This document shows positions 44,008 through 54,271 of a DNA stretch of 64,000 nucleotides, in pieces (position 1 is the stretch's first letter; the number at the start of each line of letters is the position of its first letter). The position numbers and the translations under genes are program-made. This DNA is from a bacterium (GTDB taxonomy: Bacteria > SAR324 > XYD2-FULL-50-16), in assembly GCA_024275165.1 (NCBI GenBank), contig JAJRZQ010000015.1, positions 35,324 to 99,323 of the forward strand, in the 5' to 3' direction. The notes under the pieces are model-generated. The model saw only the letters and a program-made list of their open reading frames with translations. It was not told where the DNA came from and ran no database searches.

Positions 44008-46029
44008 TTATTCGGTTTTTAAGCTTTTAAAACGCTCGAAAAAGCTTGCCCTGGCGTTTTGGGCGGCGGCGGCCTTTTGGATTGCCGTGGCTTCGGTAAA
44101 GGGAGGAATCTCAAAACAATCGGGATCAATTTCTTCAATAAAGCGGCTCGGTTGGTTCATCAGACGCTCCCCATAATAGCTTCTTGTGGCGGCCATGGAT
44201 AATACCAGGGCTTTTTTGGCCCTCGTCAAGGCCACATAAAAAAGGCGTCGTTCCTCTTCGACGCGGCCTTCTAACACCGCGTTTTGGTGGGGGAATTGCC
44301 CATCGGTCAAGCCGACTAGGGAAACATATTCAAACTCCAACCCCTTGGCCGCGTGAATGGTCATTAAGCTGACCTTCTCCGCCTTCTCGTCCAGCCCGTC
44401 TTGCTCGGTAAAAAGGGAAACATATTCCAAGAAGTCGGCAAGAGTCGAGTTTTCCTTGCGCTCGCCGTATAAAAAGAGGGTGTTGATCAATTCCAAGTAA
44501 TTGTTGATTTTTCGTTCCCTAACCTCCTCTTGCTTCTCTGCTTTTTCAATCTCCCCTTTGATATCAAGCCGTTCAAAAAGATCGGCAAAAAGCCGCCAAA
44601 AGGGAACCTCTTCTTTTTTTTCCAAAAACTCGTGAATGAGCCCCACAAAGCTCTCTAAGCTGGCCAAGGCGCGGGGAGAGAGGTCGGTCAGGCTCGCCGC
44701 CTGTTCCATGACCTCAAAAAAGCACATCCCCGTGCCCATTTTCGCCTGCCCCAAAGCGGCGATGGCGCTTTGTCCCAATCCTCTTCTGGGATAGTTGAGG
44801 ATACGAAAAAGGCTGATATCATCGGCAGGGTTATGGAGAAAGCGCATGTAAGCCAAGCAATCTTGAATCTCTTTGCGGTCGAAAAAGCGCACCCCCCCCA
44901 CCAACTGGTAGGGCACCGATTCATCCCGCAAGACCTCTTCAATGGCCCGGCTCTGGTGGTTGGAGCGGTACAAAAAGGCAAAATCCGCCCAGTTGCGCCC
45001 CTCCTTTAATTTATATTCTCGCAAACGGCGCACCACTTCTTCGAGTTCTTCCCGCTCATTGGGTTGATGCACCCACCTCACCTTCGGGCCGGAGTCGTCA
45101 TGGGTCCAAAGGCTTTTGGGCATGCGTTCGCTATTGTTTTGAATCACCGAGTTGGCCGCCCGCAAAACCGTTTGGGTGCTGCGATAGTTTTGTTCTAAAC
45201 GGATAACCGCCGCTTCGGGGAAGTCTTTTTCAAAATCCAAGATGTTGCGCAAATCCGCCCCCCGCCACCCGTAGATGGATTGATCGTCATCCCCCACCAC
45301 GCAAAGGCGGCGACGCTTGGCCGCTAAAAAAGAGACGATTTTATACTGCACTCGGTTGGTATCTTGGTATTCATCGACCAACAGATAATGCCAACGGTCT
45401 TGCACCTCGGCGATTTTTTCCGGATGTTTTTGGATCAGTTCCAAGGCGAAAAAGAGAATATCATCAAAATCCAAGGCATTGCAACTCTTTAAAAGCTTAT
45501 TGTACTCGCGCAGCAAGCGACCCAACAACACCATATGGGGGTTGGCCCGTTGCGCTTCTAAATCATTCGGGCTTTTCCCCTCCCCTTTAAACCTCATCAT
45601 CTCATAAAAGGCGGATTTCACATTCGCCGTGGTGGCATCTAAACCCTGTTCTTCCATCACCGATTTCATGCATTGGAGTTGAGCGGTCGTATCGAAGATG
45701 ACAAAATCCTTTTCAAAGCCCAGTATGGGGATGTATTCACGCAAGATGCGCACGCACAGGCTGTGAAAGGTGGTCACTAAGACCCCTTTCCCTTGGGCGC
45801 CCAAAAGCTCCTTGACCCGTTCGGCCATCTCGCCCGCCGCCTTGTTGGTAAAAGTGAGGGCTAAAATCCACTGAGGGGGCACCGCCTTGTTTTGAATGAG
45901 GTAAGCGATGCGGTAGGTGATCACCCGGGTCTTGCCGCTGCCGGCTCCGGCAAGCAGCAACAGGGGTTTACCCGTGGTAGTGACCGCTTCAAGCTGCTCG
46001 GGGTTGAGGGGAGAAAGATCCAGGCTCAT
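44008..46029 (-). CDS. UvrD/PcrA/Rep-type ATP-dependent DNA helicase
   Basis: Superfamily 1A 3'-5' helicase, 673 residues from MSLDLSPLNPEQLEAV. Motif Q (LNPEQ), motif I AGAGSGKT (27-34), Ia FTNKAAGEMAERV, II VDEYQDTN, III GDDDQSIYGWRGAD, IV RLEQNYRS, V TIHAAKGLEFEYV and VI RRLFYVALTRAKK are intact. Roles: mismatch or nucleotide-excision repair, or fork restart. The longer in-frame start (residue -16) overlaps the divergent U32 gene region and is unlikely. The C terminus is shorter than E. coli UvrD. Confidence 0.95.
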   Translation of the reverse strand: MSLDLSPLNPEQLEAVTTTGKPLLLLAGAGSGKTRVITYRIAYLIQNKAVPPQWILALTFTNKAAGEMAERVKELLGAQGKGVLVTTFHSLCVRILREYIPILGFEKDFVIFDTTAQLQCMKSVMEEQGLDATTANVKSAFYEMMRFKGEGKSPNDLEAQRANPHMVLLGRLLREYNKLLKSCNALDFDDILFFALELIQKHPEKIAEVQDRWHYLLVDEYQDTNRVQYKIVSFLAAKRRRLCVVGDDDQSIYGWRGADLRNILDFEKDFPEAAVIRLEQNYRSTQTVLRAANSVIQNNSERMPKSLWTHDDSGPKVRWVHQPNEREELEEVVRRLREYKLKEGRNWADFAFLYRSNHQSRAIEEVLRDESVPYQLVGGVRFFDRKEIQDCLAYMRFLHNPADDISLFRILNYPRRGLGQSAIAALGQAKMGTGMCFFEVMEQAASLTDLSPRALASLESFVGLIHEFLEKKEEVPFWRLFADLFERLDIKGEIEKAEKQEEVRERKINNYLELINTLFLYGERKENSTLADFLEYVSLFTEQDGLDEKAEKVSLMTIHAAKGLEFEYVSLVGLTDGQFPHQNAVLEGRVEEERRLFYVALTRAKKALVLSMAATRSYYGERLMNQPSRFIEEIDPDCFEIPPFTEATAIQKAAAAQNARASFFERFKSLKTE

Positions 46030-46055
46030 GCAAGGTAAAGGATAAAATTGAACAA

Positions 46056-47264
46056 ATGTGCTTAGAAGTTTTAGCACCCGCAGGGAATCTTGAAAAGCTG
46101 AAAATCGGCCTCACCTATGGCGCGGACGCCGTATATTTAGCGGGGCGGCGCTTTGGCCTACGCTCGGCAGCGGATAATTTCAGCTTAAAGGAATTAACCC
46201 TTGCCCGCAAGCTCACCACTGCCCAAGGGGTGAAACTGTATCTCACCTTGAACGGGCATCTTTTAGACTGGGAGATCGAACAACTCCCCGAATTTTTACA
46301 AGAGTTGCGCCCAATTCGGCCCGATGCGGTCATCGTCAGTGATTTAGGGGTTGCCGGCTTGATCCAAAAACACCTCGCGGTACCGGTGCATGTTTCCACG
46401 CAAGCGAGCGTGCTCAACCACTACCACGCCCAAATTTGGAAAGATCAGGGAGCAAAACGGGTGGTGGTGGGCCGAGAGCTGAGCCTGGAAGCGGCAGCGG
46501 AATTAAAGGCAAAGTCCGGGCTGGAAGTCGAATTATTCATTCAGGGGGCTCTGTGCATGAGCTATTCAGGGCATTGCACCCTCTCAAACTACCTCGCCGC
46601 CCGCGACGCCAACCGAGGGGGTTGCATCCAATCTTGCCGCTATAGCTATGAAATCAAAGGGGAGGATGGAAAGAAAAAAAACGCCTATTTCATGAACTCA
46701 AAAGACCTAAAAGGGCTGGGGCTCTTGCCTAGATTTATCGAACTGGGGATTGACGCGGTCAAGATCGAGGGGCGAATGAAATCCAACCTTTATCTCGCCA
46801 CCACCCTGCGCGCCTATCGCCGCGCCTTGGCGGAATGGACGGCAAACCCCGCAGCGAGGCCGCAATTTTGGGAAGAAGAATTGAACAAAATCCCCCACCG
46901 AGACTACACCGAAGGCAACCTAACCAGGCCGGCCGGCGCGGACTCCGTGCATCACGAGGCAGGGGAATCCTTCAGCAAATGGGCCCTGGCGGGGACGATT
47001 CTCGCCGCAGAAGGACAAGAGATCTGGCTGCAAGCAAAAAACCGACTGACCGCGGAACAGGAGCTTGAATTTTTAGACCCCCAAGGGCTCAACCCAACGC
47101 TGCCCCTAAAGAGGATGACCAACCTTATGGGCGATAGCCTAAAACTCGCTCAGCCCGGGCAGGTGGTTCGCCTGCAAGTTTCCGGCGGCCCAGCCCTAAG
47201 GCCTCATTTTGTGGCCCGTTACCTTAAGGAAGCTGCCACAAAAAAACCGCCTCAACCCACTTGA
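46056..47264 (+). CDS. Peptidase U32 family protein (TrhP/RlhA-like)
   Basis: 402 residues. LEVLAPAGNLEKLKIGLTYG, YGADAVYLAGRRFGLR, the signature ELFIQGALCMSYSGHCTLS with cysteines, and GGCIQSCRYSYEI. Members of this family carry out prephenate-dependent tRNA (ho5U) or 23S rRNA hydroxylation rather than proteolysis; the cysteines may bind an Fe-S cluster. Divergent from the helicase gene with only 26 nt between start codons. Confidence 0.9.
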   Translation: MCLEVLAPAGNLEKLKIGLTYGADAVYLAGRRFGLRSAADNFSLKELTLARKLTTAQGVKLYLTLNGHLLDWEIEQLPEFLQELRPIRPDAVIVSDLGVAGLIQKHLAVPVHVSTQASVLNHYHAQIWKDQGAKRVVVGRELSLEAAAELKAKSGLEVELFIQGALCMSYSGHCTLSNYLAARDANRGGCIQSCRYSYEIKGEDGKKKNAYFMNSKDLKGLGLLPRFIELGIDAVKIEGRMKSNLYLATTLRAYRRALAEWTANPAARPQFWEEELNKIPHRDYTEGNLTRPAGADSVHHEAGESFSKWALAGTILAAEGQEIWLQAKNRLTAEQELEFLDPQGLNPTLPLKRMTNLMGDSLKLAQPGQVVRLQVSGGPALRPHFVARYLKEAATKKPPQPT

Positions 47265-47272
47265 GCAAACCC

Positions 47273-47434
47273 CTAAGGCTGCCCCAACAAGAGCACACTG
47301 AGGGCGCGGGTCGTCTCTTCCCCGCCTTGGGTACTACCGTCCCCAGGGTGCCCCCCTTTACTGTAGGGGCAAGCCGTCGCGTTCAAGGCGAAAAGAGCGA
47401 AGATCAACAAGAGCATGCTGCGGGTTTTCATCAT
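47273..47434 (-). CDS. Small lipoprotein/secreted peptide, 53 aa
   Basis: A short frame on the minus strand: MMKTRSMLLLIFALFALNAT, then AC and a 31-residue mature part rich in Gly, Ser and Thr (PYSKGGHPGDGSTQGGEE). It has a basic start, a hydrophobic core and a NATA-C lipobox-like end, with the SD AAGGAA 5 nt before the ATG pair. A TATACT -10 box lies at 47489-47484, with an imperfect -35 (TTGGAC at 19 nt). The end of the convergent U32 gene is 8 nt away. The overlapping 91-codon plus-strand frame lacks any such features. Function unknown. Confidence 0.55.
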   Translation of the reverse strand: MMKTRSMLLLIFALFALNATACPYSKGGHPGDGSTQGGEETTRALSVLLLGQP

Positions 47435-47560
47435 TTCCTTCAAAAGTTAAGTTGCAAGGGTCGGATTCAAAGAGATGCTCTTAAGTATAAGGTAAAGGCG
47501 TTTAAAAAGTCCAAGAATTCTTTTTCCCGCGACTGATTAGCGGGGGTTAAAGCCCAGTGG

Positions 47561-47612
47561 CAGGTCTAGGGCCTAGCTGAAATTGACAAATCGCGGTTTC
47601 ACCTAGACCCTG
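47561..47612. other. Inverted repeat between the small peptide and OMP genes
   Basis: GGTCTAGG (47563-47570) pairs with CCTAGACC (47602-47609), with an inner GAAA/TTTC pair and a CA/TG outer extension. A second hairpin, CCCGC/GCGGG (47526-47544), lies nearby. Neither has a proper T-run on the side needed. This may be the 3' region of the OMP transcript. Confidence 0.3.
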
Positions 47613-47632
47613 AACGAATTGGGGCAAAAAAG

Positions 47633-48351
47633 TTAGAATTGCATCCCTAAGCTGAACAAAAAGGAACTCTCGATGGTTGAGATGTTAAGTATCGGTTCCC
47701 GAATCGATCGTTGTATATTTCAGGCTCACAGTTTGATATTGAACCCCGTAGATTAAATTGCCGCTCTTGTATTGCAGGGGCAAGGCAATAACGGACAGGG
47801 CCCCTGAGGCGCTGTCCCCAAAGGCGCCCGTTGAGGGGGTGCCGGCAACGCCGCTATCTAAAATCACTTGCGCATTTGTCGTATAGTCAATGGTTGCGCT
47901 ATTGGCTATCCCTAGACGAAGTTGGGGCAGAAAAGAAAGCTTGTCGGTGATATTCATGTTGTAACCGACAAGACCAAAGAGCCCGGAGATCGAAATTTTT
48001 GTATCGATTGCCGTATTTAAAGTACCCGGCGCCCCGCTCACCGTCACTTTGGCAGAATCACTCCCAGAGCCCTTCGCCGAATAGCTGTGATAACCGCCGC
48101 CATAGACGAAGTTGGAATCGTTTACCTTGGTGTAAACCAGGTTCAACGCGCTTCCGGAGAGGTTGTGATCAAGCTTTCCATTGAGAAAGGAAAGCGTTGA
48201 GTCAATGGTTTCATAGGTGGTTTTTCCGGTGGTGGGCCCCAATTCAAGGGACATGAATTGTTCTTCCGCATAAAGAGGAGCGGAGAGAAATATAAGAAAA
48301 AAAGTCAAATATATTGATGTATATATAGATTAAGTATTTGGGCTGTAACAC
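47633..48351 (-). pseudogene. Outer-membrane beta-barrel protein, frame-disrupted
   Basis: The intact middle (47685-48308) encodes amphipathic strands such as SALNLVYTKVNDSNFVYGGG, NLIYGVQYQTVSLKYTTIDS and a DKLSFLPQLRLGIAN strand. The frame stops early (SGTDT). One base fewer in the CCC run at 47698-47700 continues it as EPILNISTIESSFLFSLGMQF (a strand ending in the C-terminal Phe of barrel proteins), stopping at 47633. At the 5' end the frame lacks an ATG. One base fewer in the seven-A run at 48297-48303 joins it to a GTG at 48351 with AAAGG ahead. With both changes the length is 238 codons. The 3' repair is convincing, the 5' one less so. Confidence 0.6.
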
Positions 48352-48386
48352 GATACCTTTTTTGTTGAAGATTAAATGGCAATCAA

Positions 48387-48415
48387 AACATAAGGAATCT
48401 GCCCTAAAACCTCAA
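48387..48415 (-). promoter_or_regulatory. Promoter of the OMP gene
   Basis: Minus strand: TTGAGG (48415-48410), 17 nt, TATGTT (48392-48387). The start point would lie about 30 nt ahead of the GTG at 48351, supporting that codon as the original start. Confidence 0.4.
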
Positions 48416-48476
48416 ATAAAAAACAGAAAATATTGCCTAAATTTTTATGTAATTTCCAGATAAATGAATCAAAATA

Positions 48477-49100
48477 TTACTCCCCTAAAGGCGGGGTGTA
48501 CAGCTCGGGGCGGATCCCCCTTTTATCTTTATAAAATTCATCAAGCTCTTTAAAGTCCTTTTCCAAATCCCCGGTAGGCCAAAACAAAGGGCCTAAACCA
48601 ATGATTTTTTGCGGGGCATCGACAAAACACAGCAAGAGGGGAACTTGCGCCTTTAGGGCGATATGATAAAATCCGGTCTTCCAGCGATCCCTCTTGGAAC
48701 GGGTTCCCTCTGGGGTATTGAGCAGTAAGAACTCCTCGCTGGTGGCAAAGGCGTTTATCACCTGGGCGACTACCCCGTGAGGGGCGCCGCGGTCGACGGG
48801 AATCCACCCCGCCCAGTTGGCCAAGGGGCCTAAACCCGCTTTATAAACATTGTCCTTCACCATCCAAAAGAGTTTAAGTCGCAGGTGAAAGGCCGCCAGC
48901 AGCATCAAAACAAAATCCCAATTACTGGTATGGGGGGCGGCGACCAGCACCGCTTTTTTCTCTGTTGGTTTTTTGCCGACCACCTTCCAACCCGAAAGCT
49001 TTAAGATCAGCCAAGTCAAGGAACGAAAAAACAAACTGGGGAACACTTGATCAAACAGGGTAACGCGCATCCGACTCTTTTTTTTAATTTGCCTTTGCAT
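48477..49100 (-). CDS. Lysophospholipid acyltransferase family protein (PlsC-like)
   Basis: 207 residues. The HX4D catalytic motif is HTSNWDF in VAAPHTSNWDFVLM; block 2 is GWIPVDRGAP; block 3 is PEGTRSKRDRWKTGFYHIA. This is the LPLAT fold and probably acylates a glycerophospholipid. An N-terminal basic stretch and one hydrophobic helix suggest membrane association. The start may be at 49100 or at the ATG ten codons later. It stands alone, divergent from mdh. Confidence 0.88.
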   Translation of the reverse strand: MQRQIKKKSRMRVTLFDQVFPSLFFRSLTWLILKLSGWKVVGKKPTEKKAVLVAAPHTSNWDFVLMLLAAFHLRLKLFWMVKDNVYKAGLGPLANWAGWIPVDRGAPHGVVAQVINAFATSEEFLLLNTPEGTRSKRDRWKTGFYHIALKAQVPLLLCFVDAPQKIIGLGPLFWPTGDLEKDFKELDEFYKDKRGIRPELYTPPLGE

Positions 49101-49121
49101 AGCGCGATTCCTCTACCCTGC

Positions 49122-49139
49122 CAAGCCCCTAGGGGCTTG
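49122..49139. repeat. 18-bp perfect palindrome upstream of mdh
   Basis: CAAGCCCCTAGGGGCTTG, without a spacer, in the divergent region between the acyltransferase and mdh, 25 nt upstream of the mdh -35 box. It could be a protein-binding site; it has no T-run for termination. Confidence 0.4.
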
Positions 49140-49163
49140 TCTGCGAAGAATGAAAATAAAGGT

Positions 49164-49192
49164 TTGATCCAATGCCCTCGATTGCGTAATAT
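49164..49192 (+). promoter_or_regulatory. Sigma70 promoter of mdh-sucC-sucD
   Basis: TTGATC (49164-49169), 17 nt, TAATAT (49187-49192). The predicted leader is about 158 nt, long enough for regulation. Confidence 0.5.
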
Positions 49193-49310
49193 TAAACTTT
49201 AATTTGACCAATTACCCCTTTTTTTTCTTTCCGCTTTCTGGTAGAAAGATGCCTTTAATCTTTAACCCTTGATTTTTCGGGGGTGGAGTTCAACGATAAA
49301 GGGGATTGAA

Positions 49311-49333
49311 CCCAGCCCCCCCTGGGGACTGGG
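49311..49333 (+). promoter_or_regulatory. GC-rich stem-loop in the mdh leader
   Basis: CCCAG pairs with CTGGG, with an inner CCCC/GGGG pair, ending 23 nt before the ATG and upstream of the CAGGAG ribosome-binding site. There is no T-run. It may tune translation or RNA stability. Confidence 0.35.
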
Positions 49334-49356
49334 AATATTTTGCAACAGGAGCTTGA

Positions 49357-50316
<960 letters not shown>

Positions 50317-50328
50317 AGAGCATAGAGA

Positions 50329-51513
50329 ATGAAGATTCACGAGTATCAAGCCAAACAAATTATTGCCCAATATGGCGCTACCGTCCCCCAGGGGCACATG
50401 GCCCAATCGGTGGAAGAAGCGGTAAAAATCGCTAAAAACCTAGGCGGCCCGGTACAGGTAGTCAAGGCGCAAATTCATGCCGGTGGCCGGGGAAAGGGCG
50501 GCGGAGTCAAGGTATCTAAGGGCCTGGACGCGGTCAAGGAAAGCGCGACCGCTATTTTGGGCATGCAGTTGGTCACCCACCAGACCGGGCCTGGAGGCCA
50601 AAAAGTCAAAACCCTGCTGATTGAAGAGGGAATGGACATCAAAAAGGAGTTTTACTTCTCTATTTTGGTGGATCGGGCAAGCAAAAAAATCGTGATGATT
50701 GCCAGCCGAGAAGGCGGTATGGAGATCGAAGAGGTCGCGGAAAAAACCCCGGAAAAAATCCTAAAAGAATGGATCAACCCCGTAACCGGTCTCAGGCCCT
50801 TTCAAGTCAGCCGCTTAGCCTATGCTTTGGGGTTTGACCAATACGGCAAAGCAGCGGTTAAGGGAGCGAAAAAACTATTTACCAGCCTCTATCAAACCTT
50901 TATTCAAGAAGATTGCGACCTCTTGGAAATCAATCCCTTGATTGTTACCAAAGAGGGCCGAGTTCTGGCGCTAGACTGCAAAATGAGCTTTGATTCCAAT
51001 GCTCTATATCGCCACCCCATGACGGTTGAACTGCGTGATTTGGATGAAGAAGACCCCGCCGAGGTGGAAGCGAGCCAACATGACTTAAACTTCATCAAGC
51101 TTGAGGGTGAAATCGGCTGCATGGTCAATGGGGCCGGTTTCGCCATGGCCACCATGGACCTCATCCATGATTACGGGGGAACCCCAGCCAACTTTTTGGA
51201 TGTCGGCGGCACCGCCGATGAAGAGCGGGTGGAAAACGCCTTCCGCATCATCACCAAAGACGAAAAAGTCAAATGCATCTTGATCAACATCTTTGGCGGG
51301 ATCGTCCGCTGCGATATGATCGCTTCCGGCGTGGTCAAGGCATTTAAGTCCGTTGCCTTAAAAATCCCTGTGGTGGTCCGCTTAGAAGGAACCAACGCGA
51401 AAAAGGCGCATGAAATCATCAATCAATCCGGTTTGGAAGGCAAATTGGTGATGGTCGATGGTTTTGGCCCCGCAGCCCAAAAAGCCGTCGAACTCGCGAA
51501 GGCGCAAGGATAA
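50329..51513 (+). CDS. sucC: Succinyl-CoA synthetase beta subunit
   Basis: ADP- or GDP-forming ligase, beta chain, 394 residues. [20 protein letters not shown], the ATP-grasp [31 protein letters not shown] and [11 protein letters not shown] are conserved. It makes ATP in the TCA cycle and binds SucD. 12 nt after mdh. Confidence 0.97.
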   Translation: MKIHEYQAKQIIAQYGATVPQGHMAQSVEEAVKIAKNLGGPVQVVKAQIHAGGRGKGGGVKVSKGLDAVKESATAILGMQLVTHQTGPGGQKVKTLLIEEGMDIKKEFYFSILVDRASKKIVMIASREGGMEIEEVAEKTPEKILKEWINPVTGLRPFQVSRLAYALGFDQYGKAAVKGAKKLFTSLYQTFIQEDCDLLEINPLIVTKEGRVLALDCKMSFDSNALYRHPMTVELRDLDEEDPAEVEASQHDLNFIKLEGEIGCMVNGAGFAMATMDLIHDYGGTPANFLDVGGTADEERVENAFRIITKDEKVKCILINIFGGIVRCDMIASGVVKAFKSVALKIPVVVRLEGTNAKKAHEIINQSGLEGKLVMVDGFGPAAQKAVELAKAQG

Positions 51514-51530
51514 ACACAGGAGAACAAACC

Positions 51531-52403
51531 ATGACCGTACTATTGAATAAAGAGACCAAGCTCATGGTCCAAGGTATTACGGGCTCCCAAGGGAGCCTGC
51601 ACGCCAAGGGCTGTAAAGATTATTGCGCGACCCAGCTCGTTGCCGGGGTAACCCCAGGTAAAGGCGGCAGCTCGCACGACGGCACCCCCGTTTACAACAG
51701 CGTCCGCGACGCGAAAGAGGCCAGCGGGGCCAACTGCTCGATGATCTTCGTTCCCCCTCCCTTTGCGGCGGACGCGATTTTAGAAGCCATTGAGGCGGAA
51801 ATCGAACTGGTAGTAGCCATTACCGAAGGGATTCCCGTATTGGACATGATTCCCGTGGCCGCCGCCTTAAAAGGCGGCAAGACCAGGCTCATCGGCCCCA
51901 ATTGCCCCGGGATCATCAGCCCTGGAGAAGCCAAGGTAGGAATCATGCCCGGGCACATTCACAAAAAAGGCAACATCGGCTTGGTCAGCCGCTCTGGAAC
52001 CCTAACCTATGAAGCGGTGGCTCAGTTGGGCGCGAAAGACCTCGGCAATTCAACCTGCATCGGCATTGGGGGCGACCCCATTAACGGCACCAACTTTATC
52101 GATGCCTTGCGCCTCTTTCAAGATGACCCGGAAACCGAAGGCATCGTGCTGATCGGGGAGATTGGCGGCACGGCAGAAGAAGAAGCGGCAGAGTTTTACA
52201 AAGAATATGTCAAAAAGCCGATGATCGCTTACATCACCGGTCAAACCGCGCCTCCAGGGCGACGCATGGGCCATGCCGGGGCGATTGTATCGGGTTCCGG
52301 CGGCACCGCGGCAAGTAAAATCAAAGCCTTGAACGCCGCGGGCATCGCCGTGGCCCGCACTCCCGCAGATATTGGAGATACGATGCTACAGGCCTTAAAG
52401 TAG
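51531..52403 (+). CDS. sucD: Succinyl-CoA synthetase alpha subunit
   Basis: 290 residues. The CoA-binding fold [50 protein letters not shown], and the phosphohistidine loop [18 protein letters not shown] (His near residue 245) are present. The ACAGGAG SD follows sucC by a few bases. Forms the alpha2beta2 or alphabeta enzyme with SucC. Confidence 0.97.
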   Translation: MTVLLNKETKLMVQGITGSQGSLHAKGCKDYCATQLVAGVTPGKGGSSHDGTPVYNSVRDAKEASGANCSMIFVPPPFAADAILEAIEAEIELVVAITEGIPVLDMIPVAAALKGGKTRLIGPNCPGIISPGEAKVGIMPGHIHKKGNIGLVSRSGTLTYEAVAQLGAKDLGNSTCIGIGGDPINGTNFIDALRLFQDDPETEGIVLIGEIGGTAEEEAAEFYKEYVKKPMIAYITGQTAPPGRRMGHAGAIVSGSGGTAASKIKALNAAGIAVARTPADIGDTMLQALK

Positions 52404-52410
52404 TCAATAC

Positions 52411-52436
52411 AAAAGGAGGGCCGACCCTCCTTTTTT
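52411..52436 (+). terminator. Terminator of the mdh-sucCD operon
   Basis: GGAGGG-CCGA-CCCTCC (52415-52430), extended by A/T pairs, followed by six T (52431-52436) just after the sucD stop. Confidence 0.88.
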
Positions 52437-52448
52437 CCCCCTCTTGCC

Positions 52449-54269
52449 ATGAAGAAGCTTTGCTTAGCCCTCTCCCTCCTTGTTCTTTTTACCGCCTGCG
52501 ATCAGCCCAAAAAAAAGGCCCCAACCCTCCAACCCAAAACCCTGAAAAGCTACCCCGCCACGGCGAGCCTACCTGCGGGGCTAAAATGGCGGACCAACGA
52601 CGAGCCCCCCTTTGCCGACCAAGCGGCAAAAAAGGGAGGGGTATTTCATACAACGATCAATAGCTTCCCTCTTACCTTTCGCTTGTATGGGCCAAACTCG
52701 GCCAGTGGCGGTTTTGTCGGTTACAATCGACGCTTTGGCATGTGGGGGCTCACCAGCCTGCACCCTTCCAGCCACCAAATCACCCCCTTGCTGGCAACCC
52801 ATTGGGCGGTATTAAGCGACAATCGTACTGTTTTTTATCGTTTGGATAAAAACGCGAAATGGAGCGACGGGGCCCCCCTGACCGCGGACGATTACCTGTT
52901 CGCTTATGAATTCATGCAATCGCCTCATATCCAGGCCCCCTTTTACAACCAATATGCCCGCGACCACTTTGCCTCGGTAGAAAAGGTGGACGACTACACC
53001 CTCAAAATGGTGAGTGTCAAACCGAGCTGGCGCATCCTGTACGAACTCGATTTAAACCCCCTGCCTCGACATAAAATCCAATTAGACAAAAACTGGGTTA
53101 AAAAGACCAACTGGACCCCCAATGTAACCGCTGGGCCTTATGTCTTGAGTAAATTTAAAAAGGGAAAATCCATCACCTTTACCAAGGTCAAAAATTGGTG
53201 GGGGAAGAATCAACCTCGCTTTCAAGGGCTCTATAACTTCGATACCTACCAAATCGAGGTGGTACGCACCAGGGAACTCGAATTTGAACTCTTTAAAAAA
53301 GGAAAGCTTGATCTTTATTCGGTGGGCGATGGCGCCCGTTGGGCAAAACAGACTGATTTCGAGTCCATCAACAAGGGCTGGGTCCATAAACAAAAAATTT
53401 ATATCGACTCCCCCGCTGGGGCAAGAGGAATCTTTTTCAACTTAAAAGACTCGATTTTACAAGATGTAAAAATCCGCCAGGCCTTGACTCATTGCTTGGA
53501 CTTTCTCACCATCAACAAAAAATATCTCTATGGTTTGGAACGACGGCAAGAGCATTTCTTCGATGTCTACCCCCCCTACCGAGCCCCCAACGCCAAAGCG
53601 GCAGACTTCAACCTCAAAAAAGCGAATCAGCTCTTAGATCAAGCGGGCTGGACAAAACGAAACGAGGCGGGAATCCGCACCAAGCAAGGCCAACCCCTGC
53701 AAATCACCATTTCGGTGGGAACCGAGCAATGGATCAAATACCTCACCTTTTTCAAAGAAATCACCAAAAAGGCGGGGATTGAGGTGCTGATTAAAAAGCT
53801 CGATGGAGCGGCTCTGTACAAATCCTTTAATGAGCGGAGCTATCAAGCCTTGGTGGTGGTTTATGGAGGGGGCAACTTCCCCAACCCCCGGCAATTTTTG
53901 CATTCGGAGAATGTAGCCAAGGGCACCAACAACCTCTTTCAATTTGCCAACCCCAGGGCGGATGAATTGATTGAGATTTACGAGTTCGACTTGGATGAAA
54001 AAAAGCGCATTGCCGCTATCTTTGAGCTTGAAAAGATCATCAAGGAGCAGGCCTTGATGGTGCCTTTTTGGCGGCGCGATCACGAGCGATTGCTCTGGTG
54101 GCGCTACCTAAAGGGGCCACCTGGTTTTGTCTCTCCTTCCGGGCTGGACCTCGACGCGCTCTGGTTTGATAAAAAAGAAAAACAGACCCTCCAAACCGCC
54201 CAAAAAGAGGGTCAAAGCCTGCCCCGGCTCCCCCTGGAGGCCGACCCCTTTGGATTGCGAAAAAGGTAA
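52449..54269 (+). CDS. ABC-transporter oligopeptide-binding lipoprotein (SBP family 5, YejA-like)
   Basis: 606 residues. Lipobox LFTAC (Cys17). Family 5 solute-binding motifs: GGVFHTTINSFPLTFRLYGP, WAVLSDNRTVFYRL, AKWSDGAPLTADDYLFAYEF, NVTAGPYVLSKFKKGKSI, RQALTHCLDFLTINKKYLYG. The length and DxxY patterns fit the YejA-type binding protein for peptides or microcin-like compounds. No permease or ATPase gene adjoins it. Starts 12 nt after the mdh operon terminator. Confidence 0.88.
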   Translation: MKKLCLALSLLVLFTACDQPKKKAPTLQPKTLKSYPATASLPAGLKWRTNDEPPFADQAAKKGGVFHTTINSFPLTFRLYGPNSASGGFVGYNRRFGMWGLTSLHPSSHQITPLLATHWAVLSDNRTVFYRLDKNAKWSDGAPLTADDYLFAYEFMQSPHIQAPFYNQYARDHFASVEKVDDYTLKMVSVKPSWRILYELDLNPLPRHKIQLDKNWVKKTNWTPNVTAGPYVLSKFKKGKSITFTKVKNWWGKNQPRFQGLYNFDTYQIEVVRTRELEFELFKKGKLDLYSVGDGARWAKQTDFESINKGWVHKQKIYIDSPAGARGIFFNLKDSILQDVKIRQALTHCLDFLTINKKYLYGLERRQEHFFDVYPPYRAPNAKAADFNLKKANQLLDQAGWTKRNEAGIRTKQGQPLQITISVGTEQWIKYLTFFKEITKKAGIEVLIKKLDGAALYKSFNERSYQALVVVYGGGNFPNPRQFLHSENVAKGTNNLFQFANPRADELIEIYEFDLDEKKRIAAIFELEKIIKEQALMVPFWRRDHERLLWWRYLKGPPGFVSPSGLDLDALWFDKKEKQTLQTAQKEGQSLPRLPLEADPFGLRKR

Positions 54270-54271
54270 AA

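Noticed and set aside
47261..47536. Plus-strand 91-codon frame starting four bases before the end of the U32 gene
   Set aside because: Low-complexity composition, no SD, and it is antisense to the 53-residue frame with a signal peptide and SD, which explains the open frame better.
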